Positions 18,173 to 26,479 of a stretch of DNA of 64,000 nucleotides are shown in pieces. A program made the translations under genes and the position numbers. The stretch comes from Clostridia bacterium. Lineage in GTDB: Bacteria > Bacillota > Clostridia > Lachnospirales > Lachnospiraceae. Every line of letters begins with the position of its first letter. Position 1 is the stretch's first letter. The notes under the pieces were generated by a model. It was not told the origin of the DNA. It made no database searches and saw only the letters and a list, made by a program, of their open reading frames with translations. The stretch covers positions 124,001 to 188,000 of the forward strand of contig CAJTFD010000002.1 of the NCBI GenBank assembly GCA_910575625.1, in the 5' to 3' direction.

Positions 18173-18946
18173 ATGGTTTCTGAAAAGAAATACTATGTAG
18201 GGATCGACATCGGCTCTACAGCCTCTAAGACAGTGGTCTTAAATGAAGGAAAAGTGGTGGATTCATTTGTGCTGCCCACCGGATGGAACGGGCGGGAGAC
18301 CGCGCAGCAGATCCATCAAAAATTGGAGGAGGACGGCTATACGGCCGCAATGCGCTGTGTGGCCACCGGCTACGGCCGGGTCTGCGTGGATTATGCGGAT
18401 AAAGTGGTGACGGAGATCACTTGCCATGGGAAAGGCGGCTGGTCCCTGTTTGAAAAAGATGTGACGATCATCGACGTGGGCGGTCAGGATACGAAAGTCA
18501 TCAGGGTGGCCCAGGGTCAGGTGACCGATTTTCTCATGAACGATAAATGCGCTGCCGGGACGGGCAAGTTCATCGAGATCATGGCCAACCGCTTAGGCGC
18601 GACTTTGGAGGAATTGTATCAGCTGGCGGAAGACGGCGAGCCGCTTTCGATCAGTGCGATGTGTACAGTCTTTGCCGAATCCGAGGTGATCAGCCACATC
18701 GGCATGGGGAAAAAGCGGGAGGATATCGCCGCGGGCGTGATCCATTCCGTCGCCACCCGTGTATCCGGTCTGGCCTCCCGTTTTGGGATCGGAGGGGATC
18801 TGGCTCTGACGGGAGGATTGTGCGACAGCCCGTATTTCATCCGGATCCTCTCGGAAAAATTAGAGCGGCCGGTACAGACCCATCCCTTTGCGCGCTATGC
18901 CGGTGCCCTCGGGGCGGCTCTGACCGCGGAAAGGAGGCGCGCATGA
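18173..18946 (+). CDS. HgdC/BadF-type ATPase, activator of a double-cubane reductase
   Basis: A 257-residue ASKHA-fold ATPase of the 2-hydroxyacyl-CoA dehydratase activator family (YjiL-like). GIDIGSTASKT and IIDVGGQDTKV bind nucleotide. The cysteines in NDKCAAGTG and SAMCTVFAES are those that hold the bridging [4Fe-4S] cluster in the homodimer. It uses ATP to push an electron to very low potential, here surely to the HgdB-like protein at 20338. The ATG at 18173 was chosen because GAGGAGA lies 9 bases before it; the ATG at 18155 overlaps the lysR stop. It overlaps the next gene by 4 bases (ATGA). Confidence 0.9.
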   Translation: MVSEKKYYVGIDIGSTASKTVVLNEGKVVDSFVLPTGWNGRETAQQIHQKLEEDGYTAAMRCVATGYGRVCVDYADKVVTEITCHGKGGWSLFEKDVTIIDVGGQDTKVIRVAQGQVTDFLMNDKCAAGTGKFIEIMANRLGATLEELYQLAEDGEPLSISAMCTVFAESEVISHIGMGKKREDIAAGVIHSVATRVSGLASRFGIGGDLALTGGLCDSPYFIRILSEKLERPVQTHPFARYAGALGAALTAERRRA

Positions 18947-20079
18947 TCTATCTGGATTCCTCCGCCACATCCTTTTTAAAACCGCCCCAGGTGGCGGAAG
19001 CGGTCTGCCGGGCTTTTGCCACTGTGGGCAACGCGGGGCGGGGCGCCCATGCCGCCACGTTGGGGGCTGCCCGCATGATCTACGATACCCGGGAAAAACT
19101 GGCGGAGCTTTTCCATATACCGGATTCGTCGCGGATCTGCTTTACCAGCAATGCCACGGAGGCGCTGAACATCGCGATCAGGGGGCTGATCTGTGAGGAG
19201 GATCATGTGATCACGACGGCCTGCGAGCATAACTCTGTCCTAAGACCCCTCTATGCAAAGGAGCGGGTGGGGGCGGGCTTGTCCATCCTGCCGGCGGATG
19301 CAAAAGGGAGGATCGTCTATGAGAAGCTGGAAGAGTTTTATAGAGAAAACACCAGGGCAGTCGTGGTCACCCATGCGTCAAACCTGACGGGAAATGTCAC
19401 GGACCTTGCAAAGATCCGGGCGTTCACCCGCAGCCATGACCTTCTCCTGATCCTGGATGCGTCCCAGACGGCGGGGGCTCTGTCCATCGATGTGGAGGAG
19501 ATGGGGATCGATGTGCTCTGCTTTACCGGACACAAGGGGTTGCTGGGTCCCCAGGGCACCGGGGGGATCTACGTGCGGGACGGGATCGCACCTGTGCCTT
19601 TGAAAGTGGGCGGCAGCGGTGTGCACAGTTTTGAGAGGGAGCACCCGGCGGATATGCCCACGGCCCTGGAAGCGGGTACGCTAAACGGCCACGGGATCGC
19701 GGGGTTAAACGCGGCGCTCAGCTTCCTGAAAGAGACAGGGATCGAGGCCATCCATCAGAAAGAAGATGGGCTGGCCAGGCGTTTTACAAAAGGCGTATCC
19801 AAGATCCCCTCGGTGGTCGTCTACGGGGATCTGGAAGCGGACTTGCGCGCGCCGATCGTGTCCTTGAACATCGGGGAGATGGATTCCGCCATGGTCAGCG
19901 ACATCTTGTGGGAGGACTATGAGATCTGCGTCCGCGCCGGTGCCCACTGTGCGCCGCTGATGCATGAGGCGTTGGGGACCGTGGAACAGGGCGCGGTGCG
20001 GTTTAGTTTTTCCTATTTTAATACGGAAGAAGAGGTGGATGCGGCCATTGATGCTGTGGGCGAGATCGCGGAGGAGTAG
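18943..20079 (+). CDS. Cysteine desulfurase family protein
   Basis: A 378-residue class V aminotransferase of the SufS/CsdA-like group. PLP lysine K198 is in FTGHKGLLGP and the persulfide cysteine C336 in RAGAHCAPLMH. It takes sulfur from cysteine, or selenium from selenocysteine, as a protein-bound (seleno)persulfide. The start is the ATG at 18943 within ATGA of the previous gene; a longer open frame from 18547 is only the shadow of that gene. Its neighbours (DUF3343, YedF, selD) make selenium supply the likely job. Confidence 0.9.
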   Translation: MIYLDSSATSFLKPPQVAEAVCRAFATVGNAGRGAHAATLGAARMIYDTREKLAELFHIPDSSRICFTSNATEALNIAIRGLICEEDHVITTACEHNSVLRPLYAKERVGAGLSILPADAKGRIVYEKLEEFYRENTRAVVVTHASNLTGNVTDLAKIRAFTRSHDLLLILDASQTAGALSIDVEEMGIDVLCFTGHKGLLGPQGTGGIYVRDGIAPVPLKVGGSGVHSFEREHPADMPTALEAGTLNGHGIAGLNAALSFLKETGIEAIHQKEDGLARRFTKGVSKIPSVVVYGDLEADLRAPIVSLNIGEMDSAMVSDILWEDYEICVRAGAHCAPLMHEALGTVEQGAVRFSFSYFNTEEEVDAAIDAVGEIAEE

Positions 20080-20085
20080 ATGAGC

Positions 20086-20322
20086 ATGAGAGAGAAGAAG
20101 AAATATATGGTCCTGTCGTTCCATTCCACGACCGAGGCCATGTCCTTTGAAAAAAAATGCATGGACAACCAGATCCCTGGGCGGCTGATCCCGATCCCCC
20201 GGGAGATCACGGCCGGCTGCGGACTGGCCTGGCGCATCCCGGCCGATGAATATCCCCAGTGCCGGCAGCAGATCTGCGATCTGCAGATGAAGTATGAGAA
20301 TGCAACAGAATTGTTGTTATAA
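20086..20322 (+). CDS. DUF3343 protein, putative Se/S carrier
   Basis: A 78-residue protein of the DUF3343 family. The conserved core is MVLSFHSTTEAMSFEK and the ITAGCGLAW segment with its cysteine, proposed in this family to carry sulfur or selenium. The ATG at 20086 is 9 bases from GGAGGAG; another ATG at 20080 is only 3 bases away. It sits between the desulfurase and the double-cubane protein, 6 and 15 bases away, clearly one operon. Confidence 0.85.
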   Translation: MREKKKYMVLSFHSTTEAMSFEKKCMDNQIPGRLIPIPREITAGCGLAWRIPADEYPQCRQQICDLQMKYENATELLL

Positions 20323-20337
20323 AAGAGGAGGAACATC

Positions 20338-21480
20338 ATGGAGTTAAGAAAAAATCTACCGGAGATCTTTGAGGATTTTGCAGAGGGGAGGAGGAATTCG
20401 TTTTTGAATGTAAAGAAGATCAAAGACCAGAATAAACCGGTCATCGGCATCTTCTGCACCTATTTTCCCCAGGAACTGGCCGTGGCTATGGATGCGGCAG
20501 TGGTCTCTCTGTGCGCCACGTCCGATGAGACGATCCCGGCCGCGGAGGCGGATCTGCCAAAGAACCTCTGTCCGCTGATCAAATCCAGTTATGGATTCGG
20601 AAAGACGGATAAATGTCCGTTCTTCTATTTCTCAGACATCGTTGTGGGCGAGACCACTTGTGATGGGAAAAAGAAGATGTATGAATATATGGCTGAGTTT
20701 AAACCGGTCCACATCATGGAACTGCCCAACTGTCCCACCGAGATGGGTGTGCAGATGTACCGCCAGGAGATCATCCGCATGAAAGAAAAACTGGAAGAGT
20801 TTTTCAACGTGACGATCACAGAGGATGACATCCGCCGGGGTATCAAGGTGAAGAACGCGGAGAGGATCGCCCTGAAAAAATTGTATTCGATCATGAAGGC
20901 AGACCCAACTCCGATCTCCGGCACAGATCTGCTGAACACACTAACGGCCACCACATTTAACTTTGAGCGCGAGAAGATCCCGGCACAGATGGAGGAACTG
21001 ATCGCGAAGATTGAAAAAGAAGGCAAGACCATGGAGAAGAAACCCAGGATCTTGATCACAGGATGCCCCATGGGCGGCGCGACCATGAAGGTGGTGGAAG
21101 CTGTGGAGAACAATGGCGCGGTGGTCGTCGGATTTGAGAATTGTTCCGGCGCCAAATCCATGGAGGAGAACGTGGACGAGTCCAACCCGGATGTATACGA
21201 AGCCCTTGCCAGGAAGTATCTCAACATCGGCTGCTCCTGTATGACTCCTAATGACAATAGGATTAAATTATTAAATAGTATGATCGATGAATATAATGTG
21301 GACGGTGTGATCGATATGGAACTGCAGGCCTGCCATACATATGCGGTGGAAGCTCTCCGGATCAAACGTTTCGTAAACGATGAGAAGAAGATCCCGTATA
21401 TGAACCTGGAGACAGATTACTCCCAGGCGGACATCGGACAGTTAAATACAAGGATTGCTGCATTCATTGAAATGCTGTAA
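20338..21480 (+). CDS. Double-cubane-cluster reductase, HgdB/YjiM family
   Basis: A 380-residue single-subunit member of the 2-hydroxyacyl-CoA dehydratase D-component family. Conserved cysteines are in GIFCTYFPQEL, KTDKCPFFYF, ITGCPMGGAT, FENCSGAKS, NIGCSCMTPND and ELQACHTY. Such proteins hold two linked [4Fe-4S] cubanes and reduce small molecules when the partner ATPase (here 18173) injects electrons. It is not a dehydratase, since no second subunit is present. The natural substrate is unknown. Lodged between DUF3343 and YedF, it is probably part of selenium metabolism. GAGGAGG precedes the ATG. Confidence 0.88.
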   Translation: MELRKNLPEIFEDFAEGRRNSFLNVKKIKDQNKPVIGIFCTYFPQELAVAMDAAVVSLCATSDETIPAAEADLPKNLCPLIKSSYGFGKTDKCPFFYFSDIVVGETTCDGKKKMYEYMAEFKPVHIMELPNCPTEMGVQMYRQEIIRMKEKLEEFFNVTITEDDIRRGIKVKNAERIALKKLYSIMKADPTPISGTDLLNTLTATTFNFEREKIPAQMEELIAKIEKEGKTMEKKPRILITGCPMGGATMKVVEAVENNGAVVVGFENCSGAKSMEENVDESNPDVYEALARKYLNIGCSCMTPNDNRIKLLNSMIDEYNVDGVIDMELQACHTYAVEALRIKRFVNDEKKIPYMNLETDYSQADIGQLNTRIAAFIEML

Positions 21481-21501
21481 ATAATAAGGAGGGTTTATCA
21501 G

Positions 21502-22116
21502 ATGGTGCAAGTAGATGCAAGGGGCGATGCGTGCCCGATACCAGTAGTCAAGACAAAAAATGTGATCCGGGAGCTTGCTGGTCCCGGCGTGGTGGAAACC
21601 CTGGTGGACAATGAGATCGCCGTCCAGAACCTGACAAAGATGGCCAACCAGAAGGGTTACGGCGTAAAGTCAGAAAAATTGGGGCAGGACCAGTATAAAG
21701 TGACCATGACGGTCGGAGAAGGCGCCGAGATGCCCCAGGAGGGCGAAGCGGAAGTTTGCCTGGTGGAACCCGGACAGAAGAAAAATATCGTGGTGGTCGT
21801 CTCCTCACCGAACATGGGCGAAGGGGATGAGAAGCTGGGCAAGACATTGATGAAAGGATTTATCTATGCGCTGAGCCAGCAGGATGTGCTGCCTTCAACG
21901 ATCCTTTTCTACAACGGCGGGGCCGCCTTGAGCTGTGAGGGTTCTCCGGCTCTGGAAGATTTAAAGAGCCTGGAAGCCCAGGGTGTGGAGATCCTCACAT
22001 GTGGGACCTGTCTGGATTTCTATGGCCTGAAAGATAAATTACAGGTGGGCGACGTGACCAATATGTATGTGATCGTTGAAAAGATGGTGGGCGCACACCT
22101 GATCGTGAAACCGTAA
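21502..22116 (+). CDS. yedF: YedF, selenium metabolism protein
   Basis: A 204-residue two-domain protein: an N-terminal TusA/SirA domain with CPxP cysteine C11 (RGDACPIPVVKTK), and a C-terminal DsrE-like domain with TCGTCLDFYG. This arrangement defines the selenium metabolism protein YedF family, which co-occurs with selD. It probably passes a persulfide or selenide between the desulfurase and selenophosphate synthetase. It follows the double-cubane gene by 21 bases. Confidence 0.9.
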   Translation: MVQVDARGDACPIPVVKTKNVIRELAGPGVVETLVDNEIAVQNLTKMANQKGYGVKSEKLGQDQYKVTMTVGEGAEMPQEGEAEVCLVEPGQKKNIVVVVSSPNMGEGDEKLGKTLMKGFIYALSQQDVLPSTILFYNGGAALSCEGSPALEDLKSLEAQGVEILTCGTCLDFYGLKDKLQVGDVTNMYVIVEKMVGAHLIVKP

Positions 22117-22127
22117 GGAGTCAGGAC

Positions 22128-23246
22128 ATGGATTACGAAGAACTGAAGAAACGGATGCGTGGACAGAAAAACGAGATGACCGCGGCGGAGCGGATCAAAG
22201 CCTACAATGCAGGGGAGGAAGTGGACTACCAGCCTTACACCCTGCAGGCGCCGGATCCCGCCATGGCGGATATCTTCGGGTTCACGACGACGCAGTTTGC
22301 AAAAGATTTCGAGGTAAAAAGTGAAGTGATCCGAAGGCGCAGGGAAGAGTTTGGTCTGGACAGCTTCAATGTGGGATTGGGGCTGAAGACGATCGGTGGG
22401 GCACTGGGCTCCACCCTGGCTGCGCCGGAACATGGGATCGATTATGTCGCTGAACATATTTTAAAAGATTATGCAGACTTTGACAGGCTGGATGTGACGG
22501 ATCCATACAAAAATCCGAAGCTCGCCCCCATCCTGGAGAGCGCCAAGAGGCTAAAAGATCGCTTCCCGGACGTCAGTATGACGACGAGTGTGGCCGGTCC
22601 GATCTCCACGGCCATTGCCGTGCGGCCGGTGGAACTGGTCCTGCGGGATACGGTAAAAAACCCGGATATGCTCCATAAACTGCTGGATCTGACTGTGGAA
22701 TGCTCCCTGCGGTGGTTCGAGGCATTCTACCATGAATTTGGGCCGGTGGGGACGAATTTCTCAGATCCGGTGACCTGCATGGACGTGATCAGCAAGAAAC
22801 AGTTTGATGTATTTTCCCTTCCTTATCTGAAGAAACTGATCGATGGGACGGAGAAGATCATGGGTTCACGTCCGGGCGCGCACATCTGCGGGAAGACCAA
22901 TCCCATCTGGAACGACCTGGCGGATGCCGGATTGTTTTCATTTAGCATCGATAACTGTGAAGACCTGGAAGCCGCGAAAAAAGCGGTGGGAGACCGGATG
23001 CGCATCGCGGGGAACGTCCCGCCGATCGAGGTGATGAAAGAGGGCACGATCGACGACGTGATCGCTTCCTGTAAAGAATGTATGCGAAAATGCGCGGATA
23101 ACCCCTCAGGCTTCATACTGAATACAGGGTGCCAGCTCCCGATCGGGACACCGAAGGCCAATGTGGAGGCGTTCATTTACGCCGCTCGGAAATATGGGCG
23201 CGGTGCGAAGATCGGATGCCTGCCGAAAGGGCTGGAAGAGGAATAA
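22128..23246 (+). CDS. URO-D-fold protein (methylcobamide methyltransferase-like)
   Basis: A 372-residue member of the uroporphyrinogen decarboxylase/MtaA superfamily. Potential zinc ligands are H and C in GAHICGKTNP and C in NTGCQLPIG, as in MtaA/MtbA. It begins 11 bases after yedF and ends the operon before a strong terminator. No corrinoid protein is next to it; the nearest is at 29292. Its role in a selenium operon is unexplained: demethylation of a methylated selenium compound is one guess, a general methyl transfer another. It is not a HemE, as the porphyrin-site pattern is absent. Confidence 0.82.
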   Translation: MDYEELKKRMRGQKNEMTAAERIKAYNAGEEVDYQPYTLQAPDPAMADIFGFTTTQFAKDFEVKSEVIRRRREEFGLDSFNVGLGLKTIGGALGSTLAAPEHGIDYVAEHILKDYADFDRLDVTDPYKNPKLAPILESAKRLKDRFPDVSMTTSVAGPISTAIAVRPVELVLRDTVKNPDMLHKLLDLTVECSLRWFEAFYHEFGPVGTNFSDPVTCMDVISKKQFDVFSLPYLKKLIDGTEKIMGSRPGAHICGKTNPIWNDLADAGLFSFSIDNCEDLEAAKKAVGDRMRIAGNVPPIEVMKEGTIDDVIASCKECMRKCADNPSGFILNTGCQLPIGTPKANVEAFIYAARKYGRGAKIGCLPKGLEEE

Positions 23247-23261
23247 GAAAACAAGATGTCA

Positions 23262-23310
23262 GACGCCGCCAAAGGAGAGCACATGTCTTTCTTTGGCGGC
23301 GTCTTTTTTT
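23262..23310. terminator. Bidirectional terminator of the selenium operon
   Basis: GACGCCGCCAAAG (23264-adjacent left arm) pairs perfectly with CTTTGGCGGCGTC (23291-23303), followed by TTTTTTT. It sits between the operon and the convergent permease remnant. Confidence 0.9.
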
Positions 23311-23322
23311 GATGGGATATCT

Positions 23323-24588
23323 TTACAGGAAGATATATTTGCAGATAAATAATACGGTGAGTATATACATGAGCGGCATAGCCAGGAGGCACAGATAAGC
23401 TGGGACGGCTTCGGTCAGGTCTTCAAAATCTACTTTTAATACAGCCGATATCATCAGAAAACCGACGAAGATCAATGCGGGCGCCGTGGCGAACCCGGGG
23501 ATCGCGGTGAAGATCGGGGCGAACAGGATCGCGACCAGGAAAAGGAGTCCTGTGACGACAGAAGCCAGACCGGTCCTTGCGCCTGCGCCCACACCTGCGG
23601 AACTCTCTACATAAGTCGTAGTCGTGGATGTACCGAAGACGGCGCCTACGCTCGTTGCGATCGCGTCCGCCAGAAGGGCTGGTCTTATCCTTGGGAGCTT
23701 ACCATTTTCGTCGAGCATACCTGCTTTATCAGACACACCGATCAGGGTCCCGATCGTGTCAAACATATCGACGAACAGGAAAGACATCAAGATCATGATC
23801 AAGTCGAAGATCCGCACGCTTCCCAGATCCGCTGAAAAACATTTTCCAAAAGTCTTCCCGATGGATGAAAGATCCGTCAGCCCCAGGGACGGATACAGGG
23901 AATAAAAACCGCTCTCAGGATCTGGGATGTAGATGCCTGCAGCCTGACAGAGGATCCCCAAAAGCCAGGTTGCGAGGATGCCGACTAGGATCGCGCCTTT
24001 GATCCCTTTGATATACAGGACGACGGTGATGATAAGCCCGATCAGGGCCAGCGCCGCACAGATCCCTTCTGTATGTCAGGCGGATGTGAAATCTACATAT
24101 GTTGTCAGGGTGGAGTCGCTGTTTACGACCAGATGTGCGCCCTGCAGGCCGATAAAAGCGATAAAGAGTCCGATCCCGGCACTCACGCCCTTTTTCAGGG
24201 AATCAGGGATCGCGTTGAAGATCGACTCCCGGACGTTGGTCAGGGAGAGGACGATGAAGATCAGGCCCTCGATGAAGACGGCCATCAGCGCGATCTGCCA
24301 GGAATAACCCATCTGCCCGCACACGGTGTAGGCAAAATACGCGTTCAGTCCCATGCCGGGAGCCAGCGCAAATGGATGATCCGCAAGGAACGCCATGGCC
24401 CAGGTCCCCACAAAAGCGGCCAGGCAGCTAGCGATCAGGACGGCCTCACTGTCCATGCCGGCGGCTGCCAGCATATTCGGGTTTACGGCCAGGATATAGG
24501 CCATCGTCATGAATGTGGTGATCCCGGCGATCACCTCTGTGCGGACTGTTGTGTTGTTTTCTTTCAGATGAAATACTTTTTCAAACAT
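23323..24588 (-). pseudogene. Broken NCS2 (AzgA-type) purine permease
   Basis: One frame runs from 24588 to 23323 and is interrupted only by a TGA at 24078-24076, after VDFTSA. The frame continues without other stops through HTEGICAALALIG to the normal-looking end. The family features (TFMTMAYILAVNP, LAPGMGLNAYF, TTTTYVESSAGVGAGARTG) mark a guanine/hypoxanthine/adenine permease. A second lesion is near the C-terminus: AMPLMY runs straight into ILTVLFICKYIFL, where relatives have about 30-35 more residues, so a membrane segment seems lost in frame. The TGA might be read as selenocysteine here, but no convincing SECIS hairpin follows and the deletion argues for decay. Confidence 0.75.
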
Positions 24589-24616
24589 TTTTCCCCTTCC
24601 TTTATGTGTGGGCCGA

Positions 24617-24738
24617 TCAGCCGCGCAGTGTGGCGATCAGGCGTTCCGTCCGTTCCCGATGGTCGCGAGTGAACCGTTGTGATCCAGGAGCAGATAGCGC
24701 AGATCCAATGTCCTGTAGCCTGGTATGTCGATCTTCAT
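24617..24738 (-). pseudogene. Remnant of a HAD-type hydrolase gene
   Basis: Starting at ATG 24738 behind GGAGGACTCACC, the frame reads MKIDIPGYRTLDLRYLLLD, then HNGSLAT, the start of a soluble P-type-ATPase-like HAD protein (normally DYNGTLA). It stops after 33 residues at 24637. A second frame then gives RERTERLIATLRG and stops at 24617. An internal deletion with a frameshift explains both. The nucleophile Asp is kept but no domain remains. Confidence 0.55.
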
Positions 24739-24779
24739 GGTGAGTCCTCCTTGGCATGTTCTACAATGATCTATAAAAA

Positions 24780-24808
24780 ATTATACTTTTTTTGTAGGAT
24801 TCTGTCAA
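24780..24808 (-). promoter_or_regulatory. Consensus promoter before the decayed HAD/permease pair
   Basis: On the minus strand TTGACA (24808-24803), 17 bases, TATAAT (24785-24780). A perfect consensus still driving two broken genes, so the decay may be recent. Confidence 0.7.
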
Positions 24809-24850
24809 GAAGTCAGGAATAAGAGAAGATACGGATTTTTGATAATATCA

Positions 24851-24879
24851 TTGACGATCTGGATAAAAGAAGGTAAAGT
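24851..24879 (+). promoter_or_regulatory. selD promoter resembling the lysR promoter
   Basis: TTGACG (24851-24856), 17 bases, TAAAGT (24874-24879). From the middle of the spacer it reads GATAAAAGAAGGTAAAGT, two differences from the matching stretch at the lysR promoter (GATAAAAAAAGGTAGAGT). Shared control by the LysR protein is likely. Confidence 0.65.
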
Positions 24880-24914
24880 TTAAGACAAAAGAAAATCTTG
24901 CGAGGAAAGAGATC

Positions 24915-25949
24915 ATGGAAGAAAAGATCATTTTTTGTAAAGGCGGCGGCTGTACGGCAAAATTAGGCGCGGGGATCTTAGAGCGGGTTCTCGAGCGTCT
25001 GCCGGAGGGAAATAAGGATGAGCGGCTCCTGGCCGGTTTTCAGGGAAAGGAGGACGCGGCGATCTACCGTATCAGCGACGATGAGGCCCTGGTACAGACC
25101 CTGGACTTTTTCCCGCCGATGGTGGACGACCCGTATACATTCGGGCAGATCGCGGCGGCGAATGCGGTCAGTGACATCTACGCCATGGGCGGTGAGGTGA
25201 AACTGGCGCTCAACATCGTCTGTTTCCCGGAGAAGATGGACTTAAATGTCCTGGGCGCGATCATGCAGGGCGGCGCGGAAAAGGTAAAGGAAGCCGGGGG
25301 CGTATTGGCTGGCGGCCACTCGATCGCGGACAGCGATGTAAAATACGGCCTGTCGGTGACCGGGATCGTCCATCCGGAGAAATTCTACAGGAACGATTCC
25401 GGAAGGCCCGGGGACAAGCTGATCCTCACCAAAAAGCTTGGCGTGGGGATTGTCTGTACGGCCGCCCGGGTAGGGGAAGCCTCCGAGGATGCGCTCGCGC
25501 AGGCCATGGCATCCATGACCACATTAAATAAGAAAGCTTCAGAGATCTGCAGAGAGTTTCCCATCCATGCCTGCACCGATGTGACGGGATTCAGTTTCCT
25601 GGGGCATCTGCATGAGATGATGGGCGGACGGCTCTCCTGCGTCATCAACGTGGAGGATGTCCCAGTGATCCAGGAGGCGAAGGCGTACGCGGATGAATTT
25701 CTGCTGACGGCGGCCGGACAGCGCAACCGGAACCATGTGGGCGCGCATGTGAGCTTTGAAAACGTGCCCTTTGCCATGGAAGAGGTCCTCTTCGATCCGC
25801 AGACTTCCGGCGGGCTCTTGATCGCGGTGGCGCCCGATCAGGCAGCGGCTATGGAGGAGAGATTACAGGCGGCGGGACTGCCGGCCGCGATCGTGGGTGA
25901 GATCACGGAGAAGAAAGATAAGGAAATCTTATGCGTAAACAATACTTGA
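24915..25949 (+). CDS. selD: Selenophosphate synthetase
   Basis: A 344-residue SelD, which makes selenophosphate from selenide and ATP, the selenium donor for SelA. The catalytic pair is Cys13 and Lys16 in [10 protein letters not shown]; the site is Cys, not Sec, although some SelD proteins use Sec. ATP-site motifs ([44 protein letters not shown]) are intact. GAGGAAAGA precedes the ATG. It is a single gene between its own promoter and a terminator. Confidence 0.96.
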   Translation: MEEKIIFCKGGGCTAKLGAGILERVLERLPEGNKDERLLAGFQGKEDAAIYRISDDEALVQTLDFFPPMVDDPYTFGQIAAANAVSDIYAMGGEVKLALNIVCFPEKMDLNVLGAIMQGGAEKVKEAGGVLAGGHSIADSDVKYGLSVTGIVHPEKFYRNDSGRPGDKLILTKKLGVGIVCTAARVGEASEDALAQAMASMTTLNKKASEICREFPIHACTDVTGFSFLGHLHEMMGGRLSCVINVEDVPVIQEAKAYADEFLLTAAGQRNRNHVGAHVSFENVPFAMEEVLFDPQTSGGLLIAVAPDQAAAMEERLQAAGLPAAIVGEITEKKDKEILCVNNT

Positions 25950-25994
25950 AGCGTCCGGATATTATCATGCCTGCGATAAAGGCAACTGACGAAC

Positions 25995-26034
25995 AAAGAG
26001 AGGCTTCCGCCTGGACGGGAACCTCTCTTTTCTA
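25995..26034 (+). terminator. selD terminator
   Basis: AAAGAGAGGCTTCC (from 25995) pairs with GGGAACCTCTCTTT, then TCTAT. Good stem close behind the gene. Confidence 0.85.
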
Positions 26035-26127
26035 TATGCCATACAACACATGATACAACGCATATTTTATGCTCTTGGCCGATTGAAGAAGCAGAAGATC
26101 TATATTATAATATCATAGAGCGTATCT

Positions 26128-26291
26128 TAGAGTGAGTTTGAAAAATGCTTTATGTCAACTGCATGTCACAATTTGTGGGAGATTTTCGCCGAATGAGGGC
26201 GGCGTAGCGGGCTACGGCAACCGAATGAGGAGAAAATATACCGCAAAGTGGGGCTTGCAGGTGGCGTGAATGATTTTTCAAACACGCTCTA
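26128..26291. repeat. Palindromic repeat element A
   Basis: About 164 bases with imperfect inverted ends: TAGAGTGAGTTTGAAAAAT at the left and ATTTTTCAAACACGCTCTA at the right. The middle has GTAGCGGGCTAC, itself a small hairpin. No coding frame. It looks like a MITE- or REP-type non-autonomous element. It accounts for part of the 530-base gap between selD and the response regulator. Confidence 0.6.
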
Positions 26292-26448
26292 GGAACTGTT
26301 CAAAAATAACTTTTAATATTGCTTGTCTTTTTCTCCGATAGCACCGGTCAAAGATCAGTTACATAGCCCGCTATGCGCCTAATCTTTAACCGGCACTCTC
26401 AAAGAAAAATCCGGCGCACTATTTAAAAGTTATTTATTAACAGTTCCT
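26291..26448. repeat. Palindromic repeat element B, directly abutting A
   Basis: About 158 bases with ends AGGAACTGTTCAAAAATAAC and GTTATTTATTAACAGTTCCT, again inverted. The inside contains CATAGCCCGCTATG, like the core hairpin of element A. The element starts at the base where A ends. No coding frame. The downstream two-component genes begin right after it, so it lies in their control region. Confidence 0.6.
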
Positions 26449-26479
26449 TAAAATGATCGAGAAAGGTGGATCTGCAGGA

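Noticed and set aside
18547-18942. Long N-terminal extension of the cysteine desulfurase
   Set aside because: This stretch is the activator ATPase gene in another frame; the desulfurase starts at 18943.
24076-24078. TGA in the NCS2 permease read as selenocysteine
   Set aside because: Only a weak stem follows, transporters of this family are not known selenoproteins, and a second lesion (C-terminal deletion) points to a pseudogene. Kept as a finding only.
24739-24914. Purine riboswitch before the permease
   Set aside because: The region shows only a consensus promoter and the HAD remnant; no three-way junction sequence.
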